DNA of 64,000 bases from Primulina eburnea. Its lineage: Eukaryota > Streptophyta > Magnoliopsida > Lamiales > Gesneriaceae. The first letter of the stretch is position 1. Each line of letters begins with the position of its first letter. Positions 1 to 9,664 of the stretch are shown here, in pieces. Under the pieces are notes generated by a model. That model was given only the letters and a program-made list of their open reading frames with translations, made no database searches and had not been told where the DNA came from. Position numbers and translations under genes: made by a program. The DNA lies in NCBI RefSeq assembly GCF_022965805.1, contig NC_133109.1, positions 4,999,869 through 5,063,868 of the forward strand, read 5' to 3'.

Positions 1-114
1 GATAGACATCATACTGAAATTCTAGGAACACCTTTTATAGGATTAATTACTCCAGATAAAGTAAATAATAATTCTATATCTTTTAAATTTAATTATAAAA
101 AATTAGAATTATAA
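1..114 (+). pseudogene. possible endogenous pararetrovirus protease fragment
   Basis: The first frame reads without a stop for 37 codons and contains ILGTPFIGLITPDKV before a stop at 112-114. The ILGTPF-type stretch resembles the end of the retropepsin domain in Caulimoviridae polyproteins, some of which are fixed in plant genomes. The match is very short and its upstream part is outside the window, so another retroelement protease is equally possible. No reverse transcriptase follows; the DNA to 475 is AT-rich and shows nothing else I can name. Confidence 0.25.
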
Positions 115-477
115 TTCTTAGAAAAAACCCCGTACAAGAAATCTAAATTTAATAAAAGCATATTTTATATATGAAAATAGTATTAATGTACTAATTCAAG
201 GAAAAAATCGGCATCTACTTAAAAATGATAAAGTTTATTATTCCCAACAGAAAACCCCCACAAAATTAACTTTTTTGGAGATATCAATCTCCATGTTTAT
301 CCACAAAACTCACAAAAATGTTTCAGGACTTCAAGACTTTGCTATCTGGAAAAATCCCAAATTTTTTTATTAAATTCAATATGGAAAGTCCAACCAAACG
401 ATTCCAATCAAAAAGTAATAATGACTTGGATTTAGTTAAACTGATCATATGCGTCTACTATATATATATTTTTGATG

Positions 478-478
<1 letters not shown>

Positions 479-538
<60 letters not shown>

Positions 539-682
539 CAAAACTCCACTGGTGCGCTTCTAAACATTACTTCCATCTTTTAGTCATGAATGAATATTTC
601 ACTGAGTAATATATATATATATATATACTTCTAAACATTACTTCTATCTTTTAGTCATGAATGAATATTTCACTGAGTAATA

Positions 683-745
<63 letters not shown>

Positions 746-780
746 TTCTAAACATTACTTCCATCTTTTAGTCATGAATG
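479..780. repeat. TA microsatellites with three tandem copies of an AT-rich unit
   Basis: Runs of TA occupy about 479-540, 605-626 and 680-744. Between them a unit beginning CTTCTAAACATTACTT starts at 557, 628 and 745. It continues through TAGTCATGAATGAATATTTC into the next TA run. The units are nearly identical, so length differences come mostly from the TA tracts. The third copy is interrupted by the CACTA element that starts at 787. Confidence 0.85.
544..588 (+). repeat. left arm of a 45 bp inverted repeat
   Basis: Starts CTCCACTGGTGCGCTTC and ends TAGTCATG. Its exact reverse complement is found at 2050-2094. The two arms enclose the TA-rich tandem repeat and the CACTA insertion. Confidence 0.85.
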
Positions 781-786
781 AATATT

Positions 787-2027
787 CACTACAAGAAAAA
801 TCCTATACGATAACGGATAAAATCCGTTGTCGTAGCCATTTTAAAAATGTTGTTGAAGCCAGTGTTGTTAAATGTTCGCTCAAAGACAACGGTTAAAAAC
901 GGTTGTCGTAGCTACAATTTGCGACGGTTCTCAAAAACTGATGTCTTAGCTGCATTTTGCGACGGTTTTTAAAACCGTCGCAAAGGATATTTGCGACAGT
1001 TTTACAAACCGTCGCCAATTATGGTTCCGACGGAAGGCTTTATAAATTGTCGCTCAATGGAGCGACAAAACTCATGTGGATAAACCGTCGCTATTTAGCG
1101 ACGGTTTTTGAGTCCGTCGCTAATATTTTAGGTAAAATAAAAAAAAAAATTAAGGATTTAATAAATATTTGTTGTAAATTGGTACAATCTTGTAAAAAAT
1201 AAAATATTTAAATGTCTTGAAATAATAAAATCGTGTAAAAGATAAAAATTTTAATTGTTTTGATGTGGTAAAAAAATCGTGTAAAAGATAAAAATTTTAA
1301 ATGTTGTGAAGTGGTAAAATCAGGTAAGAGATAAAAAATTTAAGTGTTGTGAAGTTGTAAACTCGTTTAAGTGAGAAAAATTGTAATTGCTGGAAAATGA
1401 AGTGGAAGAAATTGAATGAAATTAGCATGTATTTATAGGGAGTGATGAAAAAAAATGGAGGGACGTATTGGGGAACGAATTTTTTTGAAAATAGCGACGG
1501 GTTTATTTAATACTGTCGCAAAACTTTAAATCGGCGACGGTTTATTCTTATTTGTCGCTAGTTTTAGCGACGGTTTAGAGGATACCGTCGCCATATGTAG
1601 CGACGGGTTAAAAAAACCCGTCGCTAAATTTTAAACACATTTAGCGACGGTTTAAGTGTAACCGTCGCCGATTTATTATTTTTCGACAGTTTTTAATACT
1701 GTTGCGAACCAAAAAATTGTTTTACAGAAAACCGTTGTCGAATGTACCAAAAAAAGCGCTAATAGACAACGGTTTATAAACCGTTGTCTTTTACCCGAAA
1801 AAACGCTCAAAGACAACGTTTTATAAAACCGTTGTCTTTGACCCTAAAAACCGTTGTCTTTTGCACGCAAAAGACAACGGTTTTTGTAAAACCGTTGTGG
1901 TTTGCCCCCAAAAGACAACAGTTTTATAAAAACCGTTGTCTTTTTCTTAAAAAACACACTTTTAACAACGGTTTTCGCAAAAACCGTTGTTAAAAGTGTG
2001 TTGTTGTTTGGGGTTTTTCTTGTAGTG
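787..2027. mobile_element. non-autonomous CACTA (En/Spm-like) DNA transposon
   Basis: The element starts CACTACAAGAAAAAT and ends with the inverted GTTTTTCTTGTAGTG, and is flanked by a 3 bp ATT duplication (784-786 and 2028-2030), as expected for the CACTA superfamily. The ends carry dense subterminal repeats. GACAACGG/CCGTTGTC pairs dominate the outer parts, and GCGACGG/CCGTCGC pairs dominate further in (about 905-1110 and 1495-1680). Many are arranged as small palindromes around a TTTATAAA-like centre. Such subterminal repeats are where CACTA transposases bind in studied elements. The middle is AT-rich and has no transposase ORF, so movement would need an enzyme supplied in trans. Joining the two flanks recreates the tandem-repeat unit seen at 590-610, which confirms the insertion boundaries. 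Confidence 0.88.
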
Positions 2028-2049
2028 ATTTCACTGAGTAATATATATA

Positions 2050-2094
2050 CATGACTAAAAGATGGAAGTAATGTTTAGAAGCGCACCAGTGGAG
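2050..2094 (-). repeat. right arm of the 45 bp inverted repeat
   Basis: Exact reverse complement of 544-588. With that arm it forms a foldback structure whose core is TA-rich and holds the CACTA insertion. Confidence 0.85.
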
Positions 2095-2409
2095 TAAGTC
2101 AAAAATACAATATTATGTAGGCCACAACACAAAAACATGTTTTAGTGGTTAGAATTGAAGTGAATGGAAATGAAGGATAGGAAATGGATATCATTCGTAG
2201 CTTTCTTTGCCCTTTTCTATAGCTGTCTTTCATGTCTTCTTCTTCTCTTCCTTTCTCCGCTTCCATGTGCCGTTTTTGGACCACTTCTTTTGCTTCTTCA
2301 CGAGTAGCCAAATATACATGCATGATATATATATTCTACCTAGCTCAGATATGTGGTTTGGTGGCATAAAAATAGACAAAATAATTATAATGGTTGTGAA
2401 ATCTCCTAA

Positions 2410-2560
2410 AGTCTCACGTTGGAAATAAAGTCTCACGTTGGAAATACATGAGAAATTGTTTAGGTTTATAAAATGGGAGAAGTCTCAACGTTGGAAATAA
2501 AGTCTCACGTTGGAAATACACGAGAAAGTTTTTAGGTTTATAAAATGGGAGAAGTCTCAA
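2410..2560. repeat. tandem repeat with unit of about 71 bp
   Basis: Two copies (about 2410-2480 and 2481-2551) each contain AGTCTCACGTTGGAAATA twice, then a GAGAAA stretch and TTTAGGTTTATAAAATGGGAG. A partial third copy begins at 2552. The AGTCTCACGTTGGAA and TTTATAAAATGGGAG pairing resembles the upstream element plus TATA arrangement of some plant repeat families. No gene is apparent in 2100-3100; a diverged relative of the same unit lies around 2920-2975. Confidence 0.7.
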
Positions 2561-3114
2561 TTGGTACGAGGTTTTTTTGGTAAAGTCAAAAAACAAATCC
2601 ACGAGGATTTTCTGTTTAAAGTGAACAATATCTGCGATTGTGGAGATACGTGAGTTTAATGGTACAACAAATGTTATCAGAGACATTGTCTAGATTAAGT
2701 CATGTGAGTGAAATTCTCAGATACCTAAACGAAGGAGGTGGAGGGCTCTCGGCCCATTAATCTGTAATGATCTCTCGATCGAGGTATGTGGTCTCCAAGT
2801 ATTATACATAAGGCGTGCACCTGACCTTGATTGGAGTGTATAATTCTCCAAGTGAAGAAAAGGGACATATAGGCCCGAACCATGAGAATAATGGTGGTCA
2901 TTTGTTGAGAATACAATCAAAGTCCAACATTAAAAATATACGAAAATGGTCACGAATTTATAAAATATATGGAAGATAAGATATCTAGAAGACCTTTTAA
3001 GTAAAATTAAAAAACAAATCACGATGAATCTTGTCTAAAATGGACAATATAATGCTATTATGGTTGATATATGAGTTGAATAATAGCATAATTATAATTT
3101 ACAAATGTAAATTT

Positions 3115-5317
3115 TTTTATGTCTGATGGAGCTAGTTGTCGACCCCTTATGATGGAGATTAGCAATCTAAATGGATGATTCTTTATGAATGAAAAAGGGA
3201 TTTTCAGTCCTTTTTCTTTCTTAAAACTTAAAAGGGCATATCCATCGAGTAAGCATCATTCTTCTTCACTAAACCAATTTGTTTTTCCTAAAACTTTCAA
3301 ATTTCCTGCTGAAATTATTGCTAGAGTAGATGGCATGTAAGCCAACTGACCAGTGATTTTATTGACTCAGTTGTAATAAGCAATCTTTATTTTAATATAA
3401 TTCATTATTTCATGGTTTGTTATTTCTTTATCTGTATGCCCATATTATCAAACATAGATAAAGACCTTGATTATACTTTAACACAAATGAATCGTAATTC
3501 GATGTTGAAACTCGTTTGTAAACACTGTATGATCTAAATTCGTTCTTAGTCGATTCAGCCGCCTAAAACATGGATAAAAGTCGCTTGAGCTCGAGACTAG
3601 CATATGTGATGTTGTGTACTGTGTTTCTTGATAAGGGCATAGAGATGTCCAAACATGCAGATGGGTAGTCATATGATTATACCGAACAACCCTCCCTCGG
3701 ACTTTCCAAGTGGTTATCATTCATCGAGAAGATAAGCCCGTGGTTATGATGGTACACCATTAGTCCTTACGACCCGGGACAATACTGAGGCTCTATATGC
3801 TAGGGCTGTGGTTTGACTCGTTTACCAGCTCCAGGAGAGTCATCAGGTGGCGAGCTTGGGTACAGTTGCGACACATATAGGATCCAGTGCATTGTAGTTG
3901 GGGATTCACCGCTCACCTATGGGTGTGGATATCCTATGTGATTTGATAAAATAATAATGCGTGGAATCTCCGACCAGACTATGAGATGTACGTTAGAGAA
4001 AGAGTTCTCCAATAGTACATGCGATGCCACTATCCATGTTTATCACATAGTTATCGAATTCTTATGCAACCCTCGATGAACCAATGGTTGCATATTCGAT
4101 CGGGATATATGAGATGAAGGGACCATACTGTACGTTAATCATAATCGACTGGTTCTTGCAGGCACTATCAGTGATACCTAGGGAATCATGGAGCGATGCT
4201 ACTAGACGCTCTTACCATGATTCGATGGGTTTCATCATAAATATGATTTCTGTCATTTTCATGATCAATTGTTGATATATAGAATGTGGAAAATAAGGGT
4301 AAGCCCGAATAAATGATTATGTCCTGAATCACTAAGAGTTGTGAATCCACGGCTAGCTGTATCTCTGAACCATTGAGGGTCACACAAGCACTGGATCGTT
4401 TATTCCCGTTGAGAGAATAAATTCAAGAATTTGAATTTATATTATGATATAATAAATTCAAGGAGTTGAATTTATGATAATAAAATTTTTTGAGAGTATA
4501 AAGTCAAGGAGTTGAATTTATAAAATTTGAGAATTTAATTTATTAAACTCAAAAGTTTAGTTCATTAAATTTTGGAGGTGATAAATTCAAGGAGTTGAAT
4601 TTATAACTTAAATATTAAATTCAAATGTTGAATTTATAATGGATTTAATTTGTTAAACTCAAAAGTTGAGTTTATTTAATATTAAATTAAATATATTAGG
4701 AGTATGTTTAATATGCTTGTAGGAGTACAAGTCCAACATATTAAATAATTAAAATTATTAATGTACTTTGATTAATTAATTAGACTAGTTGGGCTCGCTC
4801 AATTAATTAATCAAGCTCATTAATGTTAATTATGAAATTTAGGTCAAGGCTATTGTTTTTATGGAAATAAAAAGAGAAAAAATGACCTAGCCTCCACTAA
4901 TTCTAATTGTGATTGTCGAGAATCACATCTCAAAAAAATCCTCCAAAAATTTTGGCCACTTCTCAAGAAAAAGAGATTTGAGTCATCTCTCAAATTTTTG
5001 ATCAACGTAAAACTTCTTTCAAATATTCTAGTTCTGTTTGAAAGAGGAACAAATCATCTAGTCGTGGACCTGATTTGAAGAATACACTAAAGAGATCTGA
5101 AGAAAGTTCGTAGGGAATTCATCAAGAGCTATCTTCGCTAACCTCGGAATAATTGGAGCCTAGTGATCTATTCACCAAAGGTATAACGATTTACTTCCTA
5201 TGAATGTTTAAATGTAAAAACCATAGGAGTGTCCTAAAGGATCTTGAATGTCCAGATCTAAAAAAAAAAATTAAACTTCCGCTGCGTTTGGTCACGTAGA
5301 AAACCGAAATCCAACAA
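3115..5317 (+). mobile_element. retroelement-derived region (LTR or 3' untranslated type)
   Basis: This stretch has no real ORF. It ends CTTCCGCTGCGTTTGG, then AAATCCAACA, which resembles the 3' end of many plant Ty1/copia LTRs (a TTCCGCTGC box followed shortly by CCAACA). No primer binding site follows, which fits a 3' LTR or solo LTR. Between about 4420 and 4690 an AAATTCAAG and GTTGAATTTAT motif recurs many times. The left boundary and a target-site duplication could not be fixed. The region is annotated from style of sequence, not from a matched partner copy. Confidence 0.45.
4420..4690. repeat. short dispersed repeats AAATTCAAGGAGTTGAATTT
   Basis: Several imperfect copies of AAATTCAAGGAGTTGAATTTAT and shortened forms, for example near 4448, 4500, 4585 and 4620. 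AAATTC and GAATTT halves make many copies nearly palindromic. They lie inside the retroelement-derived region. Confidence 0.65.
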
Positions 5318-5349
5318 TTATAGCCACACATTAAGAATGCTCCAAACTG

Positions 5350-5357
5350 TATATAAA
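5350..5357 (+). promoter_or_regulatory. TATA box of the germin-like gene
   Basis: TATATAAA about 93 bases before the start codon, a usual spacing for a plant promoter. It lies only about 33 bases after the inferred end of the upstream retroelement-like sequence. Confidence 0.6.
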
Positions 5358-5449
5358 CCTCCCCCAACTCTCATTCCAAATGCTACACAACCACACCAAA
5401 TACTTATATATATTATAAACACTTACTACGACACACTCATCAGTCAAAA

Positions 5450-6082
5450 ATGCTAAGATTAATCTTTGTTTGTTTCACTCTCTTCGCCCTAACTTGCATC
5501 AACGCTTTGGTGCCGGACTTCTGCATAGCAGATTTGACCGGCCCCGAAACCCCGTCGGGTTACACGTGCAAGCCATCAGCCAATGCAACAGTATCCGACT
5601 TTGTTTTCACCGGTTTACGGACGCCTGGGCCTAAAATAGACCTCATCAAAGCATCCATTTCACCTGCATTTACAGCCCAGTTTCCCGGCCTAAATGGCCA
5701 AGGCGTCTCCCTGGTCCGCGTCGACTTGGACCCGGCAGGCGTAATCCCAATGCATACTCACCCTCGTGCCGCAGAGCTTCTGCTGGTGACCAAGGGCGTC
5801 GTCGTTGGTGGACTTATCTCCGCAGCTAACCAAGTGTTTGTGGCAAAGCTTCAGAAGGGAGATAGCATGATTTTCCCACAAGGGGTGCTGCACTTTCAGA
5901 TCAATGTTGGTGGGAATACCGCCGTGGCGTTTGCGAGCTTTAGCAGCGAAGGCCCCGGGCTGCAGTTCACTGATTTTGCTCTGTTTGGGAACTCGTTGGC
6001 GTCTGATATTTTGGAGAAGGTGACGTTCCTTGATGAAGCACAAATCAAGAAACTCAAGGCTGCGCTTGGAGGCAGCGGCTGA
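5450..6082 (+). CDS. germin-like protein, auxin-binding protein ABP19/ABP20 type
   Basis: A complete single-exon gene of 210 residues, the normal germin-like length. Residues 1-19 form a hydrophobic signal peptide, so the product is expected in the apoplast or cell wall. The mature part has the conserved cysteine pair C25 and C40, an N-glycosylation site at N45, and one cupin domain. Germin box 1 gives metal ligands H102, H104 and E109 (PMHTHPRAAE), and box 2 gives H148 (FPQGVLHFQINVGG). All four manganese ligands of germins are therefore present. Family members form jelly-roll oligomers; some have superoxide dismutase or oxalate oxidase activity, and the ABP19/20 branch was first isolated as auxin-binding. 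The activity here cannot be decided from sequence. A TATA box lies 93 bases upstream and a run of T-rich 3' UTR follows. Residue 106 is Arg where relatives often have Gly. Confidence 0.95.
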   Translation: MLRLIFVCFTLFALTCINALVPDFCIADLTGPETPSGYTCKPSANATVSDFVFTGLRTPGPKIDLIKASISPAFTAQFPGLNGQGVSLVRVDLDPAGVIPMHTHPRAAELLLVTKGVVVGGLISAANQVFVAKLQKGDSMIFPQGVLHFQINVGGNTAVAFASFSSEGPGLQFTDFALFGNSLASDILEKVTFLDEAQIKKLKAALGGSG

Positions 6083-6889
6083 GGCCATAATTTCCTAGTT
6101 TCTTTTTCTTTTCTTTTTTTTTGTTTCCATTGTCCTTAATCTGTTTTTACTTTCGTTGTTTTGCCTGAAATCGCTGTAACCATGTATTTCAATGTATTGC
6201 ATTTCTGTTTCAATAATTCAGATTCACTTGGAAGTTGGAGCCATAACATATATATAGTTTTGATATATATAATTTTGATACGTTACACATCTATTATGTA
6301 AGCTCCGATGAAATGTCATTCGCCTATTTGTACAATTTTAATATGTTTCATTACATTCTCGTCGATACATCATATATAAGTATACACGATGAGTTTGAAA
6401 AAACACGTGGCCACACTTGCATTAAATGAAGTTTCAGCCATTACGAGGCCATAATAATGGAGATGAATTGTTCATGTGCCTATATTTGAAAAAATATATA
6501 TATTTTTATGATTAATTTATAAGAAATATAAATATGATTTTTGATTGATGCTAACGTTCATAGAAACTAGGTTTTCAGTTTGGTTTTTATGCATAAATTT
6601 CATTTTTTTAATTTACAATTATATTTCGCGAGAATGTTTACATGAAGATCAAAATAGTAAAAAATAGTCGAGAATTAAAAATTAATGTATCAAAACAAAA
6701 TTGAAAACTTATTGAACTAAAACTCAAAATTAAAAAAATAAGTGGATAAAAGATTATTTTTTCTAACATTTTAAAGTTAATAGTAAATGATTAGCTTTAG
6801 CTTTTTGAATAGACGTTACCCTTATTATTCCTCTTTCCAATTAAAGAATACGCGCGCGCGCACACACACACACGCATATATATATATAA
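6083..6889. other. 3' UTR and AT-rich intergenic DNA
   Basis: The first 150 bases look like germin-like 3' UTR, with AATAAT near 6212 as a possible polyadenylation signal. The rest is AT-rich with no gene. A CG/CA microsatellite occupies about 6851-6874. Confidence 0.6.
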
Positions 6890-6956
6890 AATTAAAAAAA
6901 TTTGAGGAGACGATCGCACTCACCCGTCCCAGCTTATATATATATATATATATATA

Positions 6957-7010
<54 letters not shown>

Positions 7011-7053
7011 CTGGGACGGGTGAGTGCGATCGTCTCCTCAAATTTTTTTAATT
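6890..7053. repeat. foldback element with TA-repeat core
   Basis: Two perfect inverted arms of about 45 bases (left from 6890, right ending 7053) flank an almost pure TA core of about 75 bases. Each arm contains the unusual block GAGGAGACGATCGCACTCA and the inner sequence CGTCCCAGCTTATA. The whole unit can fold into one long hairpin. This may be a small foldback MITE or a TA microsatellite grown between two inverted arms. No target-site duplication was identified. Confidence 0.8.
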
Positions 7054-7700
7054 CTATTGACTAGTGGTCTAAAAATAATTTTTATTTTATTTTTCTCCAT
7101 AATATTTGCTCTTGCCCTCTCCAATATTTTTTTAAAATAATTTTGCCTCTCGATCTCTATTTTTTTTACTGCGTCCCTGTTTATAAGAATGGATCAAAAT
7201 AGGAAGTAGCAGTAGGCCTAGTGAGTACTGAAAAGCAACCATTCATGCAGGGGTCACAAATATGCATGGGTGAGAGGCTCCGCCTCTTCGTTTTCATGGT
7301 ACTGAAATAAGCTGTCTTTGGAAGCTTATATCTTTTGTAGGTCTATTTTTTAAACCCATTATTTTTTTTAAAAATATGATATATTATTATAAATTAATTT
7401 AATATAAATTTATTATTTTTGGATAATTTTTTCCTTTTTATCATAAAAATGTATTGTCGTTGTGTCTTATATACACTTTTTTATAATTCCTAGATCCCTT
7501 GATAAAATTATTTATAAAATTTATTATTTCTAGATCGCTCGATAAATTTTTTCGGTATATAAATTTATTTTCCCTAGGACCAATATAAACAAAAAACTTT
7601 TTTTTTTTATTTTCATAAGTTTATTATAAAGATGTGTAATTGGACCAATATAAAACCATTCTCTTACTCATATGATGATAGGATCAAAAATAAATTTAGA
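7054..7700. other. AT-rich non-coding DNA
   Basis: No ORF, RNA gene or recognisable repeat boundary was seen between the foldback element and the first copia LTR. A TCTAGATCGCTCGATAA/CCTAGATCCCTTGATAA motif occurs twice around 7490-7550. Confidence 0.5.
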
Positions 7701-7719
7701 AGGGTGATCAATTTATCTC

Positions 7720-9600
7720 AAGATTTTTCGGTTGTGCTAGCAACATTGAAATTGTGTTCTTGTCAATTGGGTTCTCATCAAGTCAATTAGCTTGAACTGT
7801 GCAGAAGTAAGCTTACTGCAACTTGTTGATCAAATGACTTACAATAAGGTCAGTAAGAAAGGTAGATTGAAAAGTAAATAAATGCAAGGTTGTTTCTAAA
7901 TGTTCGAAGATTCCAAAACTTTTACGTCACTCATTTTTCTTTGCGGAAGGTTTGCATTAAAAGACTTTGGTTACAAGTAATTTGAAATCACCTACTTCAG
8001 TAGGACTTAACATTGTCTAACTGAAACTTTTAATTAAAACTTCAATCTAAATACATTGAGTAGTAAGACTTCTTACTCTCAATTACACAAACTTCTCAGA
8101 GAAATTCTAAGCACAAATTTTATCCTCAAAATGATCAAATAATGATTTATCAGAGTGTGCTGACTATTTAAATTTGGCTCTCGAAATGTTTTTTACTCGG
8201 AAGATCAGTTTGATTCGATAATCCAATGTGTAAATGTCTAACTTAGATTTTGTTTAACTTATTTATTTATATATTTAAGCTGCAAAGCTAATCTTTTCAA
8301 AATATATTCGTTTTCAAATGGAGATGTCGTTGTTGTCATGTCATCGTCTCCTCTGACATGTTCTGGTAGTGCACTAAAATCTGACATTTTGTTTAAAGTT
8401 CAGTGGCTGTTAGTACATAAAGCTTTATCTGATATTTCAGCTGGCTTGATTCTTAATCACTGATCATATTGATTCTTAAGGAAATATAAAGCTTTGGTAT
8501 GACTGATCAACTAAATAGACTGTCAGTTGGGCTTCATCAGTCGACCTTGAATTTGTTTGTGTTGGAAACTAAATTTCGGTTGTTTGGCAAACTAAGTGCT
8601 TAATCGATTGGATTAATTGATCAAGAAGTTTGATAATAACTAAACAAATACTCAAACTGACAGTTGCCTTTAACTAAATATTAATGCGCAGATTAACAAA
8701 GGCAACTGAACCAGCTGAACTAAACTTACGCAGACAACTGACTGATCAGAATGATCAGTTGCTAAATTCAGTTGTGAGCTTATCAGGTATTGCTTATCAG
8801 CTGATCCTTCAGCTGTACACGTCATCAGTTAACGAAAAGGACATTCAACTGAAAACAGTACAAAGCATACTGCAATTAATAGTGGGAGCACCGTATTTCA
8901 AAAGCTGCAGTGTACGAATGTCAGAGGAATGTTGACATGGCAATCAACGGATATAAAGATTCAAATTACATTGATTACTACCGTTGAAGAGAAGTCTATA
9001 AATAGCAGAGGAGAACAGCTGAGAAAGGTTACCCAACTACAACAAACGATTCACTATTCTATCAATCTTGCTGTTACCCTGCTGAAATTCTCGCTCATAT
9101 TCAAAAATTAGAAGCTCACTCTTATCATATATATTCGTAGCATTCTAGGCTACATTTCGAGCTTACTAGAACAAATTATTTTGTTGTAAATTCGATCTTA
9201 AAAGAGATCATTTGTGCTAAGTCCAGTTGAGCTCTGTGAATCATATTGTAAACTAAAAGTTTCAGTCTTGTCAGTGTTAAGTTCAAACTGAAGTGGGTCT
9301 GTACAAATGTTTGTATCGATCAAAGCATTTTAGTGAATATCTTATACTTGTAATAGAAGGGATGATGTAGGAGTGATTAAAATCTCCGAACATCCATAAA
9401 TTCTATGTGTTATTAATTCAATTTTTATTTCTATCAGTCAGTTTATTTCCGCACATCATTGTTAACTGATTGATATCGACTGACAAGATTCCGAGTTTCT
9501 GTTTGTCACTAAACTGATTCATTATTCGAAAAGATTGTGAAAATCGTGAGTGTTTATTCAACCCGCCTTCTAAACACACTTTCACAAGTTAATCGATCAT
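7720..9600 (+). mobile_element. 5' LTR of a decayed Ty1/copia element (approximate limits)
   Basis: The right end is set by the primer binding site at 9607. The sequence has the features of a long copia LTR: many CAGTTGA/TCAACTG words, a TATA box at about 8995-9005 (TCTATAAATAG), and a downstream block GTAGGAG...ATCTCCGAACATCC that recurs in similar form in the LTR at about 37,470. The left end is uncertain because no matching right-hand copy remains and no TG end with a duplication could be assigned. Confidence 0.55.
8995..9005 (+). promoter_or_regulatory. TATA box inside copia LTR
   Basis: TCTATAAATAG about 600 bases before the primer binding site, where the LTR promoter of a long copia LTR is expected. 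The related LTR near 37,170 has a matching TCTATAAACAG. Confidence 0.5.
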
Positions 9601-9606
9601 ATCAAG

Positions 9607-9618
9607 TGGTATCAGAGC
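9607..9618 (+). other. primer binding site (initiator Met-tRNA type)
   Basis: TGGTATCAGAGC, complementary to the 3' end of plant initiator methionine tRNA, the usual primer of copia and gypsy elements. It marks the LTR end on its left and the start of gag on its right. Confidence 0.85.
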
Positions 9619-9664
9619 AGTTGAATCTTGTCCCTAAATATTCTTATCCACAAAACTGATTACT

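Noticed and set aside
318..563. 81-codon frame ending in poly(Ile-Tyr)
   Set aside because: Its second half is only the TA microsatellite and the first half has no domain.
787..2027. Regularly repeated GACAACGG words as a CRISPR-like array
   Set aside because: The repeats are irregular in spacing and orientation, lie within CACTA ends, and the genome is a plant's.
5690..6088. 132-codon open frame antisense to the germin-like gene
   Set aside because: It lies wholly opposite a well-supported gene and has no domain; the open frame follows from that gene's codon use.
9607..9618. tRNA gene fragment
   Set aside because: The 12 bases are a retrotransposon primer binding site; no cloverleaf surrounds them. 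No tRNA gene was recognised anywhere in the window.
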